This document shows positions 12,884 through 24,719 of a stretch of 64,000 bases of DNA, one piece after another; positions within the stretch are counted from its first letter, which is position 1; each line of letters starts with the position of its first letter. The notes beneath the pieces are model-generated. The model saw only the letters and a program-made list of their open reading frames with translations, was not told where the DNA came from and made no database searches. Position numbers and translations under genes: made by a program. Origin of the DNA: Panax quinquefolius (Eukaryota; Streptophyta; Magnoliopsida; Apiales; Araliaceae); NCBI GenBank assembly GCA_020205615.1, contig CM035167.1:135670568-135734567 (forward strand), written 5' to 3'.

Positions 12884-13414
12884 GTATGACAATGACTTTA
12901 TAGACGTAGTTTTTGTTTAACATTTATTTTGATATTTGTAATTTATTATGAAATTTTTTCTTTGATTAAATTTATTTAGCATATTTTTATTCATAGTTCA
13001 ATGGTTATAATTAATAGAAGGGTAAATTTGTAAAAGTGATATTTTTCTTTTCATTTCATTGGAACTCAAAAACGCAAGAGAAGAAAAAAATTAAATTTTC
13101 TATTCTTTTCTATTAAAAGCTCATAAACAACATAAAGAAAAAATTTAAGTATTTTATTCTTTTCTTTTTTGTTATAATTTAAGTTTTCTATTCTTTTCTT
13201 TTCCGTCCAATTTTTTTTTAAAATTTTGTGAATTGATTCTTAAAAATTAAAATGTATATCTAATTTTGAAATAGTGGGAGTATAAATTAATAACAATTTT
13301 TTTATTTTTTATTTTTTGTTTATTTTTGTTTTTCTTTTTGTTGGTTGTTGTAATGTATAAAAGATATTCTATGATCAATCGGTTTTGGGTGACGGTACCC
13401 TTTTTTTTTTTACT

Positions 13415-13472
13415 TTCTAAACTCTAAACTCTAAACCCTAAAGAGTAAACACTAAACCCGAAACTCTAAACT
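13415..13472. repeat. Short telomere-like repeat cluster
   Basis: A run of degenerate plant telomere units (CTAAACCCTAAA, CTAAACTCTAAA, CTAAACCC) about 400 bp upstream of the syntaxin start codon. It is too short and degenerate to be a chromosome end. It may be an interstitial telomere-like tract or act as promoter telo-boxes, which are common in plant housekeeping promoters. Confidence 0.55.
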
Positions 13473-13853
13473 TATATATATTCAAATTATATCTAAATTA
13501 ATGAATTCTGTAAAAAAATTAATTAAAATAAATAGTATAATTTTTTTTGGAATTTAAAAAAAAAGAAAAAGAAAAAGGGCCTGGTCGCCGTAGAATTTTT
13601 CAATGTATAACTGTCCTCTACCTATAACCATCTCCCTTGCGTTCAACAGCTAACCACCAAAGCTCATCTCGATACCGGCTACCTTGTCAATTCCTCCCAT
13701 ATGCTGTCGAATCATAATCTCAATCGGCGAATGAACATATACCATCTCATTAATATGGCATCCGTGATATGACTCTTTAATCACCTAGGTCATCTCTCAG
13801 TTAACCCGACCACCATCATCTCAGTGCATTCTTTTCTCCCCTTCATTTCATCC

Positions 13854-16800
13854 ATGGCATCCACCGGAGCTTCCAGCTGCCGAGACCGGACTTTAGAATT
13901 CCGATCACTATCAGAAACATTAAAGAAGATCGGAGGATTCTCATCTCCGAATGGATCACAGAACGATCCATTTAGCTCAAATTCTCCCCCTTCCGCAACT
14001 TCAAATCGATCTGAATTCAACAAAAGAGCTTCACGAATTGGATTGGGCATCCACGAGACCTCTGTTAAGATCTCTAGACTCGCCAATCGTATGCCTTTCT
14101 CATTTCACTTCATAAGTTCACTTCTCTTCTTTATATTACCCCTCAATCTATTCAATTTCGTATTATCTTTTATGTCAAATTTGTTTGACGGTTAATATCA
14201 CTTGAAATTAGGAATTTCTATTTGTTAGAATTTAAGAACTAATATTAGCAAACTCAAGAACGAAAAAAATAAGAACACAAGATACAACCACATCCACCAA
14301 TTTGGATAGTTTGCTTGTTTGATGTATTAATTAGATGTCTCACCGGCTCTAAAGTGATCATCCATACACTAAACAATATTTTATAGTAACTAGAAACCCT
14401 TAGCTGCTATAAAATGGGCTCAAATTTATGAGGCCCAATTACATTAGAAAAACCAAGATCCGGACTACTAATAAATCCTCCTTGCGCTTGGTTTCCCACA
14501 TGCAACCCTCGTTAGCTCACTGACGAGCTGGGCAGTAGCTCGCTCTTCGAAGAGCGAGACCCCAACTACCCTGTCGTAGTGGCCATTAGTCAGAAATACA
14601 AGTCAATCCCAACACTATTCAAAATTTAGCAACCTTTAAGTTACTTGTCGGCAAACAATTCTAGTTTTGTCCATGGTTTGGCCTTTAACACAATTCATTT
14701 AATTAAACTATATGAAACAATCTTAGTTGGAAATAAAACATAAAAAATAAAATGAGACACTGTGCTAATTAGACATGATTATTGTGATTAGGTCGGGCAA
14801 CAGGGCGTGTATGGTCTGGGGATCCCTCCCATACCCGCCCCACCAATATGGAGTTAACCCCCGAACCCAACCCGCCCCCCGAAAACGCCACCCTGCCCCC
14901 ACCCATGTCTCTGTCCCTGCCCTGTTTCCGCCCCGTTTACCCAATTACTCTTCTTTTTCCCAAGTTAAATTTCTCTATTTTTTTTAATATTACCTTGTAC
15001 AACTATTTTTAATTCAAAATCAAACAACATGCAACATTTATATTACCAACAACATATTATATTTCAAATGTTATGAATTTATAATGAAATAATCTAAATA
15101 AGTACATAATTATATATACAAAATGCTAATTTTAAAAAATATATATACATATAATCGGGTCAGGGCAGGGTGAGAGGGTAAATCCCATACCCGACCCTAA
15201 CCCTATATTGTTTTAAAAACCGGGTCCCATTAGGGGCGGAATCGGGTGGGCCCCGTCAAGTTCAGGGGAAATTGTCAGGCCTAATTGTGATAGCTTTATT
15301 GACTTACTTTGACATAACCTTAACTGCTATTTCCATACATAATGTCTTGAAATAAATGCAACTTAACTGGATCTGACCATAGTGGAACTACGCTGTACTC
15401 GCCATTGGCTGTCAGCTAGTCTGTCATGCTCTAACTTATGTCTTTCATTCCATATGGTAAAAGATTGTTTACTTGATCACATCTTTATATTGCAGCTGCC
15501 CCAATTGCTCCACAGAACTAGTGCCCTATAATAATGAATTTAACCTAGAACGTGGACATTTAAAAATCCTAAAAGTTGGTGGATCAACTTCTATGTTAGT
15601 TTCATCAAGTTATTCTTGAGTGGGCTTAATTTGTGTTATGACTAGTTTTTACTATGTTAAGGCATTGTAACACTAGTTGGTTGAACTTGAAACTCATGAA
15701 GATGAAAAAAGAATCTGAATGTGTTGAATGGATAGTTAGTAAATTAGTTGTGGTCGGTGGTAGTAGATTAGGAACTTGAAGAATGTAAATGGGGTCGTTG
15801 TGATGCCATCACTGTGGATACAATAAAATAAGGAATAAGAAGTCTACCTTCACCAAATTAGTGGAAAAAAGACAGAAGGAACATTAAAAAGATTGTTTGA
15901 AAGGAGTGTGTGATAGCTTAGTGAGAGAATTGTGATGCCATGCCTCCCTTCGCCATGACTTGCAGCTTTCGGCCGACGTTGAATTTCTTGGGTTATACTC
16001 GGTTTATTAGATTGATACATAATATGTGGTGCGTGATGAGGTTTGATGATGATTCAAGTGCGCAAGGTTGTTTGCTTTATTGCAGTAGGTAATTTGGATG
16101 GATTCAGTAGACCTCAGTAATTATTTTGTGTTAGACATCTTTAAGCATCTATTGAAAATCTTAAGTTATGAACCATTTTAGTATAGAGTATTTTATTAGA
16201 GGTTATATATTGTAGGCAGTTTTTAGCAGACCATTGATATGATAACCTCGGGTTTACTATTCACGTTTGCTTGGAAATGCAGTGGCCAAAAGGTCATCAA
16301 TTTTTGACGATCCATTAAGGATATTCAAGAATTGACTGCCTTAATAAAAGATAACATTACAGCGCTTAACATAGCTGTTTCTGATTTGCAAACCCTTCAA
16401 AACATGGAGATGGCTGATGGAATTTATTCTAAAGATAGAGTTGTTCATACAACTGCTGTTTTTGATGACTTGAAGAACAAACTTATGGGGGCGACAAAAC
16501 AGTTTCAGAATGTATTAACTACTAGAACAGAGGTCAGTTTTAAATTGAACAGTCTCCCCCAACCCTCTCTCTCCCTCTCTCTATATATATATACATACAC
16601 ACACACACAAATTTATGTCTATACATTACCTGGACATCTCCTTATAATAGTTATCACCATTTCTCACTGTCATCAATTACATTTTCACAGAATATCAAGG
16701 CTCATGAAAACAGAAAACAGATTTTTTCCACAAATATGTCAAGAGAAAACCCATTAAGGCAACAACCAAATACTGTGACAGAGCCACCACCTTGGGCAAG

Positions 16801-19758
16801 TTCATCTAATTCATCAGGGAGCTCCCAGCCATCACAGTATGTGTTTCTTCTTAATCAGTAAATATATATTAGAAAAAACCCACTGTAATGGACGTCACCC
16901 ATTTTAGTTTTGCTTTTCTTGGTTATATTTTTTTTTCCTTGTCTTTGTCATAAGAGGATTTAAGTAGGTTCACATAAAATACTAATCTGCCATGAAGTAT
17001 TATCATTTTTGTGAATATTGTGATGTCGACATAGATTGCGTGGGTATTTCTAGTAGTCATGATTGATAGACCGGATGCTTGCTACGAGTCATGCATAGCA
17101 GTGCCTTTCAAATTGTCACAGTCTGGGGCAGAAGCAGAACGCAAGTTCTAGATAGCTGGCAGCTTATCTAATATGATTGACATACATCCAATAACATAAG
17201 CTAGAAATAAAATTCCATTTTATTTTTTTTGCTGATTGTGACTCACCTCTTTAAAACTTTTTTTACTCTAATCTTAGTTGCATTGTGCTATTTTATTGGT
17301 CATTGAGCGGTAATCAGTCTGGAAACTAGTTTAGATTCATAACTTCCTACTTTTTTATTAGACATGCAGATTCATTATATATATAGCTTTTAGAGCTGTA
17401 ACTATAAAAACGAAAAGATTATGTGCTAGTGCTAGAAGAGAAACCCAAAACTCACAAATATAGTGCGCCTTTTGGTGTTTTAATTTGATCCTTTAAATAA
17501 AGGAGTAAGATTTTGAGTTAATGTTATCATGAGATTATCTCTGTACCTAGTTTCACTCGTTTTTGAATGCTTCTTATAAGAAAGTATTTGTGTTTTCTAA
17601 CTTATTGATTATTTTCTAGTCTACTACTATATTAATGCTTGTGCTTTACTTTTCCTCTATCCATTTTTCTTTTCAGATCGCCACCATCAAATGCAGTTCA
17701 AGTTGGCAACCAACTGAGGTGTGCTCTCATGTCATTTTACCAGACTAATTTTAAGTTCATTCTTTATGGTTTCGTTTGTCACTTTTGTTGTGTGGTTGGA
17801 CATTACTATGTAGTTGACTTTGCTATCTTTTAAAGGTTCTATTAGACTAACAGAATCAGAAAAAACTTGGTTGTTGAATACAATTTCTTTTTCTTTTTCT
17901 TTTTCTCAAGGATTGAAATTCTAAGATCTAGGCAGATTTTTAAATTTATAAATTTGTTGGAAGGTGTATATATATATATATATATATATATAGCGCCAGG
18001 ATCAGGTCCGGGAGTCCGGACCTTGTTAAAATGCGGACCATTTTTTTTTTTTGCTTTTTTTTTAGTTGTTTTAAAAAAAAAAGCAAAAATAAAAATAAAT
18101 TTTTTTCCCGTATTTTAAGAAAGTCCGGGAGTCCGGACCGGAACCGGACCCTATATATATATATAATTGACAAATATGTAAGAATTGCATGCTGCCAAGT
18201 GTATAAAGAAGACTAACAACTATGATTGCAAAACACTTGCCCATAGGAACATCAATGATCAGATAGAGGTATTCATATCATATAAAATTTAAACAACACA
18301 CTACACAGAAATATAACCACCTGTTTGATCAGTATAACTTGGAGTTCTTCTGCAGCTGTTCAAACTTACAAGCATTACTCGCTAGACCAAATAGTACCAA
18401 GTATAACTTTTGCACTAAGATATAGGAGAATGTTGCTTATTAGAATAGTTATTGCCAAAAACCTCTAATATTCAAAGCAGTAATATTAGGATTTATTTGA
18501 GATGTGAAGTGAAATTTATCTCTAAAAGCAATAGGAATACCCACTTGGGTCCCAGCCTCTCAGGTAATTCAGGGTGCCGTGAATCCCAACTCTTTGGTGT
18601 TATTTGGATGATCAGATTCAACTGCGCAGGGCAATGTCCATTATTCTAAATGAAATGTTTGATAAACCAAAATCTAATGGGAGGTGATGTACAATTTTGA
18701 GTTTCTACACTTTGAATTCTTTACATGGTTGTATACAAATAAAATATATATTTATGTATTAAACCATCTAGGTGTTACGACTTATGATCCTCCTTCTCCA
18801 CCTAGGTCCACATGCCGATTATTTGAACACAGATTGTGCAGTATATTGCCAAATATCCTATAATTTTTTGATAAAGAATTTTAATGGTTGAAATATATTT
18901 AGTAGATACACTTATAGTCATTGTGCTATATAGTGTATATAAATCTCATATGAATCATCCCATGTTCAATAATTTTGTATTTATTTATTCCATGCATTGT
19001 CTGTTGTACGTTTGTAGAAGTTCTCTTGTGCTTCTCAACAGCTTGAATAAGACTACCTAATTTCAGACGGAGGTTAGCTACGGATAATACTCCATCCCAT
19101 CAAATGGAAGTGTCCATGTTGCAGCAAGTGGTTCCACGGCAAGAAAATTATTCACAAAGTCGTACAGTTGCACTTCAGAGTGTGGAATCCACAATTTCTG
19201 AACTCAGTGGGATCTTTACAAATTTAGCTACTATGGTTGTGGAGCAAGGGGAAATGGCTATCAGGTTTGCTATAATTTTATGATCTCTTACATTGGAATA
19301 TTTAGATTGGAAGGGTTTTAACACAGACCACCGTATACATGTGTCTGTGCGTGCCTGTGAGTATGTGTGTATATATGTATACACACACAACATAGTCACA
19401 TACTAAGACCTTGTTTGCGCTGTAAGCAAAGTATATATGTCCATGTATTTAGAGGGTATTAGTTCTAAATCTTTTGAGTCCTGAGAAAGGATATTATCAA
19501 TGTCATTTCATTTCGACTCGTCAGTTAGATTTTATTTTATTTTTTATTTTGTTCTTCTTTTGGCAATTAAACTGGGTGATCTTTATTCTTTATATCAGGA
19601 TTGATGATAATATGGAGGAGTCATTGGCAAATGTTGAAGGTGCTCGCAGTTCTCTACTGAAGCATTTAAACAAAATATCATCAAACAGGTGGCTTTTAAT
19701 CAAGATATTTGCTATTATAATATTTTTTCTGATTATATTCATCTTCTTTTTGGCTTGA
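13854..19758 (+). CDS. SYP31: Syntaxin-31-like Qa-SNARE (Sed5 class), 6 exons
   Basis: Exons 13854-14088, 16282-16532, 16691-16836, 17677-17718 (only 42 bp), 19067-19264 and 19599-19758 join in frame with GT-AG introns to give 343 aa, close to the usual length of about 340. The N-terminus has the syntaxin-5 RDRTLEF motif, then EFNKRASRIGLGIHETS typical of plant SYP31/32. A Qa-SNARE helix runs over about residues 250-312 with the zero-layer Gln at 285 (EQGEMAIRIDDNMEES). A C-terminal tail anchor spans 322-343. Family knowledge: such proteins sit on the cis-Golgi and mediate ER-Golgi and intra-Golgi fusion. An upstream in-frame ATG at 13824 would add 10 residues; I chose 13854 because homologues start close to the RDRT motif. 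Introns 1 and 4 contain mobile elements but the coding sequence is intact. Confidence 0.93.
14223..14614. mobile_element. Solo LTR in syntaxin intron 1, CTATT duplication
   Basis: A 392-bp segment beginning TGTTAG and ending TCCCAACA, flanked by a perfect 5-bp duplication CTATT (14218-14222 and 14615-14619). There is no coding capacity. The termini resemble those of the larger solo LTR at 10879-12421, suggesting a copia-type element, but the interiors do not look alike. Confidence 0.75.
14770..15290. repeat. CG-rich repeat in intron 1, possibly hAT-type MITE
   Basis: A GC-rich island in AT-rich intron sequence. Both ends carry imperfect inverted blocks of the form 'ggg...cccatacccg' (14810-14890 and 15160-15260), and near the edges 'ctaattag' and 'ctaattg' in inverted arrangement. 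The centre is AT-rich. This layout is common in plant non-autonomous DNA elements, but I could not fix exact termini or a target duplication. Confidence 0.4.
16555..16610. repeat. Compound microsatellite in syntaxin intron 2
   Basis: (CT)n then (TA)n then (CA)n immediately downstream of the exon 2 splice donor. It is likely length-polymorphic. Confidence 0.7.
17967..18165. mobile_element. Hairpin MITE inserted in a (TA)n tract, syntaxin intron 4
   Basis: Two inverted arms of about 45 bp flank an A/T-rich loop and are bordered on both sides by (TA)n. The left arm (17995-18040) reads AGGTCCGGGAGTCCGGACC; the right arm, reversed, reads GGTCCGGACTCCCGGAC. Both continue into a shared TTAAAAT.CGG. 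The core is about 17993-18151. A TA target suits Tc1/mariner-type elements, but the termini do not match the Stowaway CTCCCTCC end, so the family is unknown. ORFs at 17867-18216 arise from this repeat. Confidence 0.65.
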
Positions 19759-19882
19759 CTGACTGAGGTGGATGACTGGTGACTGTTTCATATATCTACT
19801 GCACTTCTATATTCCTCACCATTGCCACCCTCAAATATATCATGTCTTTTCCAACCAATCTATAGCTTGTTTGTCTAAGTTA

Positions 19883-20258
19883 GGGGGTGTTTGATAAAAA
19901 TTGAATAAATCTGAATCTGAATCTGAATCTGAATGAGTTGAATCTGAATCTGAATGAAAAAAATTGTTTGATAATTGACATGTCTGAAACATCTGAATGA
20001 CAAAACTTTATTATTTTACCCCTCTAAAAAAATTTAAAATTATTGTAAATTTATTTAATATTACTTAATATAATAGTTAATATTTTTTTTTTAATTTTTT
20101 TAATTTTTTTTTACTTCATTCAGCTCAAAAAATCTGACTTAGCTATTCAGCTTATCTATCTTACCGATTCAAACCATTCGCACTCAAAACAAACGATCGA
20201 CAATGGATTCGGTAATTCAGATTCAAATTTCATTTCAAATTTCTAAACAAACACCCCC
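19883..20258. mobile_element. Tourist-like (PIF/Harbinger) MITE, TTA duplication
   Basis: The 376-bp element begins GGGGGTGTTTG and ends CAAACACCCCC, flanked by TTA on both sides (19880-19882 and 20259-20261). Terminal inverted repeats of this form with a TTA target are diagnostic of PIF/Harbinger MITEs. Inside, 'gaatct' hexamer repeats lie near the left arm. It lies 125 bp after the syntaxin stop codon, probably in or near the 3' UTR. Confidence 0.85.
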
Positions 20259-20501
20259 TTACTCAATTGGGATGCCCCTTGTTTCTTGTATTACTTGTAA
20301 ATATATCCGGCAAGTAATCCCCTGTTATTTTTTTGCATCCCTACCTTATTTGAGCTTGTATCATATACATATATTCATATATATGGCCACATCTTTATTG
20401 GTTGCTCAAGATTTTTTTTTGTCCATTAGATTCTAATTCAACCCCACTGATGATTTGGTTGATAATTTTATTAATTCATTCTGATGAAGGGTATTTAATT
20501 A

Positions 20502-20566
20502 CTACCTCCATTCTATAATAATTGACTTTTTAAAAGAAAAAATTTGTTTTTATAGAATGGAGGTAG
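20502..20566. mobile_element. Minimal Stowaway-like MITE
   Basis: A 65-bp near-perfect palindrome CTACCTCCATTCTATAA ... TTATAGAATGGAGGTAG flanked by TA. It resembles a Stowaway element reduced almost to its two termini. It has no coding capacity. Confidence 0.65.
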
Positions 20567-20811
20567 TACTATTCATGTGAGCGAAACAATGTTGATTTAA
20601 TGTTTTCTTTGAAAAAAATGATATTTTTTTTAAAATTATTTTTATTTGAATAGAAAATAAGACTCACATTCACATTCATATGTATTTATATTTACATATT
20701 TTTTGTATTTGTACTGTTAGATTCTTAAGTGAGTATCAAAATTACTTAATTTTTATTTAAAATAAGTTAATAACTTTAGATAAATGACGTAAAATTAATA
20801 ATCACGTATAC

Positions 20812-20905
20812 TTTCAAGGTAAGTTGGTCAATTGACTAATACAGTACTGACACACATAAAGAGATCATCTCCCGATCTGTGCATCGACATTGTATTGATT
20901 AAAAT
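20812..20905 (+). repeat. Dispersed repeat copy 1 (SINE-like?)
   Basis: The 'aagttggtcaattgactaat..actgacacacat' block recurs at 46640-46700 and 47195-47240. The three diverged copies in one orientation suggest a short interspersed element. I see no convincing tRNA promoter boxes, so the class is open. 20906-21181 shows nothing else. Confidence 0.4.
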
Positions 20906-21191
20906 TAATTTTATACTAATCACTCTCAATTTCATGTCACACTAATATATAATACATATTATTAAAGTTTAGAGCTGGTGAAGAATTTTGTTTACAAGGA
21001 CTATTATGTATGTATCTCAATTTTATAGGAAAAACAAAACAAGCAAAAAAAATAATTTGATATAATTATTCTAGGCTATCATTCAAACTTATGAAGAAAG
21101 ACACCATATAATTTGATAAACACAATTTGAAGTGAATTGTTATTTTTTTGGATAACATGCATGCATGGAAAGATTATCCCATATAAAATTT

Positions 21192-22611
21192 GGGATAAGG
21201 TCTAAAAATATCCCTGACATTTTTCTCAATGTCTACCGAGCACCCTATATTTTTTTTTGTCCAAAAATACCCTTAACGTTACAATTTTTGGGTCATTCGT
21301 GCCCCTACCGTTAATAGTTGTGCCAACTAGACTAAAATCTGTCCAAATTGATTACGTGGCAGCCACATGGACATACTAAAAATACTAATTAAAAAATATT
21401 AAATACTAATTAAAAAAATACTGAAATACTAATAAAAAAAATACTAATTAAAAAAATACTAAAAAAAAATAAATTAAAATAAATACTAAAATTCAAATTA
21501 TTTTGTTAATTAAAAAATACTAAAATACTAAAATTATTTTACTAAATATTAGTATTATATACTTTTTACTTTTTACTAAATATTAGTATAACATATCAAA
21601 TTTTACTAAATATTTAGTATTATATTTTACTAAAATACGAATTTACTAAAATATACTAAATATACTAATTTATTACTTTTTACTTTTTACTAAATATACT
21701 AATTTATTTAGTATTTTACTAATTGATATGTTATACAACTAATTGATATATTAAAATACTAATTACTAAAATATTAAATATATTCATTTTCTCTCTCTAA
21801 ACCCAATCATATCATATCTATTTTCTCTCTCTCTCTCTCTAAGGTTTTCTCTATCTAAACCCATATCAGATCTAAGATTTGTTACGGAAGGAGGCGGCGG
21901 TGGGGGAGAAAAAATAAGGGGCTAGCAGTCGTTCGACGATGGGCAGAAAGCTCCGAAACTCTTCTTCCTCATCTTCACGTTCGACAAGTGGGGGATTTGG
22001 TTTGTTTTGGATCTGGTGTGGAGGGTTGCTATGGGTTCATGGTGGTTGATTTCCTTGCCAATCGCGGGATGGGTTTATATGTTTGCTAAGCTTCTTTTTT
22101 TCTCAGATTTTAACTTGATTTCGCCGGAATCTGGGTTTATTTTTATATTTTTTTCGGTTGATTAATGTTTTAATTTCCTATCAACTGATGCTTTTTTGTT
22201 CATTGACTTGATTTCGCCAATTGACTTGATTTTTATATTTCTCAGATCTTAACTTGATTTCGGTTGTTGGTGGTGTTGATGTCCCTAGTGGTGATATTAG
22301 ATGGTGGTGGTGGACTGGGTGGTTCACATGGTAAATACAATTATTAATAAAATACACATAATAAATAAATATAAAATATTATTTTTATACACATCAGATG
22401 GTACAATAGCATTTTTTGTTTTAATTATTTGACACGTCAGCAAAATATGTCCAACTGTCAATTCCGTTTGTCTATTTAGCACAACTGTTAACGGCGGGGG
22501 TACGAATGATCAAAAAATTGTAACGTTAAAGGTATTTTTGGATAAAAAAAAAGTATAGAGTGCTCGGTAAACATTAGAGAAAATATCAAAAGTATTTTTG
22601 GACCTTATCCC
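21192..22611. mobile_element. Mutator-like element with long inverted repeats, possible Pack-MULE
   Basis: It begins GGGATAAGGTC and ends GACCTTATCCC. The arms stay related for about 170 bp (shared ACCGAGCAC, AACGTTACAATTTTT and CATTCGT blocks). It is flanked by a perfect 10-bp duplication TATAAAATTT (21182-21191 and 22612-22621). Long arms and a 9-10 bp target duplication are the hallmark of Mutator-like elements. No transposase is seen. The interior has an AT-rich half (21370-21790) and a CT-rich then GC-rich half (21800-22330) that looks like a 5' UTR and first-exon region (ctctctct, ggaggcggcggtggggg), suggesting captured gene sequence. Confidence 0.8.
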
Positions 22612-22621
22612 TATAAAATTT

Positions 22622-23272
22622 TGAATTCAACTTTTTTTATATATATAAATCGCATATAAAAAAAATTGTATGCGGATATATATTTTGTATAGAAAACGAC
22701 TGTTGTCTTCTAGATACATCTTCTTTTTTCTTTTTCTTTTTTATAAATCTCGTATAGAAAAAGTTGTATTCATATTTTTTTTTCCTTCTCAAAATAGATA
22801 TTTGATGCCTTATATTTATTTTTATTATTTTCATAACAAAATATAATAAATAATTTAGTACTTTCACAATGATTCTCCAACCGGCTCACATATATGTAAG
22901 ACTTATTTACTATTAATGTAAAAAAAAAGGCATATTTACATATGAAATATATTATTTCCTATATATGAGTGTATATATTGTTGCTTTAATGATATGAGCA
23001 AATAGTTTAGGCTCAATTCATACTTGTTTGACTAAAAGTTTGATTTGAGCTCGACTTAAAATATAAGTGATTCAAATATGAGTAAATTTTAAAGTAAGAC
23101 AAATTATTCGAATCTGCTCAAATTGTAATTTTCTATTGATACTCAGATCATATTCGTTTGAAAAATTAAAACTTCTCGGGCTCGACTCGGTAGCTAAACG
23201 AGTTTCAATCAAACCTTATTTTCTACTCGATAAATTTTGTGAACAAAATCTGAACAACTCAATAATGGACTC
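22622..23272. repeat. AT-rich gap with degenerate repeat, no gene
   Basis: 22622-22980 is AT-rich with no supported gene. 22990-23280 contains 'gctcgactcgg'-type blocks common in old plant non-autonomous DNA elements; a matching 'ctcggtttatttacacc' lies at 34005. The hAT-like element at 23281 may be nested in it. Boundaries are not resolved. Confidence 0.3.
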
Positions 23273-24339
23273 GACTCGGTCAAGGGCGGATCCAGTCTCT
23301 TAGTTCAGTAGAGTCAATTTTTTTTTTAAAAAAATTCTTAAGAATAAAAGTTTAATAAAATAAATCGCAAAACTTAATAATCTTCGAATATTGTTTACAA
23401 TAACATTTTTCGAAGTTTTATTGTTTGAAATTGTTGCATGATAGCCTCATTTTTAATAATTACAAAAATATCACGCTCAATATAAAGTTACTAAACAGTC
23501 ATTCATCCATTTATCTTCTATTTGGTTACGGAATTCATTCTTCACGATATTCATGGCCGAAAATGTCATGTTTAGAGTCAACTTCAACAACAAATAGACT
23601 TAGGATACACATCATCCTTTTTTTTTTTCTTAACCAACATTTGAGTTAATTCACAAATTCCTTTTATATTCGAAAAATTGGGATCGTTTGTTATATCTGT
23701 AAGACCCCAGCTTTTATAAATAAAGATGAATTTTTCTATAAATATTATTTTTGAATATTATGGAATAAATTTGATATAATGTTATAGTTGTGGGTAATAT
23801 TTATAAATTTTGCAAAGTATGCAAGTTGTTATAAAATATTCGTTTGGTGGGGAATATTCTTTTTGTTAGGGAATATTAAATACAATGGCTCAATCATTGG
23901 TGGACCCCTATTAATGTAATTATCATCGGATTGAGAAAACGACAAAAATATTTTATAAAAATAACTACGGAGGTATTCTACAATTAAAAGCTGCCGAACT
24001 ACCCGGTGGTAAAAGTGCGATGAATGGCGTGAATTGCGTATAAGTAATACGCAGTATTGATTATTGATGCTTACGTGAGAAGTCACTCAATTTATGCTCA
24101 ATTATTACTACGATAAGATTTGCGATCATATCTCTTATATTATTGATTCAATTATTGTCACAAGATTATCATCGTATAATATGTTATAGTATTAAATCAA
24201 TAATTGAGACGACAAGTTATAAATGATTAATAATTGTTGAAAGATTAAATATGTGTTGATGAAAAAAAAAATGATTTGTGGTAAGTTTGATTATTTTATA
24301 GGGGCTCGTATATATGTCATCATCTAAGAGTCTCTTCGT

Positions 24340-24450
24340 CGATAGTAATTACCCTTGTGAATAGTATTTACCTTCTTCAATAGTAATTACCCTTGTGAAT
24401 AGTATTTACCTTCGTCAATAGTATTTACCTTCGTTAATAGTAATTACCTT
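24340..24450 (+). repeat. Short tandem array upstream of the LTR TATA box
   Basis: About four to five units of roughly 25 bp built on 'agtaattacc.ttcgt' and 'agtatttacc'. The same array is at 31680-31815 and, inverted, at 57780-57915. It lies about 100 bp upstream of the TATA box, where enhancer repeats of plant LTRs usually sit. Confidence 0.65.
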
Positions 24451-24551
24451 TACCAGACGTCGAACCACTTGTCGTTTCACATTACAAAGGCCAAACCAAT
24501 TCGTCAAGCCACTTGCCTTTTCACACGGCGGTGCTTAAGCTAGAAATCTTC

Positions 24552-24559
24552 TATAAATA
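24552..24559 (+). promoter_or_regulatory. 5' LTR TATA box
   Basis: TATAAATA in CTATAAATAGAGGC, a strong plant TATA context. Transcription would start about 30 bp downstream near 24585. Confidence 0.65.
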
Positions 24560-24719
24560 GAGGCTGAGGGCTTCATTATTTTTCACGAATTCATTCAAGC
24601 TATAGAGAGAGAAAGTATAGAGAATAAGAGAGAAAGAAGAAGAGTATTTTGTTCTACTACACCTTTGCAGATTCAATCTCCTACCAAATGTAAGGGGTGT
24701 TATTCTTTCTTATTCATGA

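Noticed and set aside
13790..14086. 98-aa minus-strand ORF opposite syntaxin exon 1
   Set aside because: A shadow of the coding exon; it has no recognisable domain.
16282..16340. Apparent frameshift in syntaxin exon 2
   Set aside because: Careful recounting gives an uninterrupted frame from the acceptor at 16281 through PLRNIQELTALI, matching the family, so the exon is intact.
17867..18216. ORFs on both strands around the intron 4 MITE
   Set aside because: They run through (TA)n and homopolymers of an inverted repeat inside a well-defined intron.
24340..24450. Regularly spaced short repeats suggesting a CRISPR-like array
   Set aside because: Contiguous degenerate tandem repeats in a plant LTR, without unique spacers.
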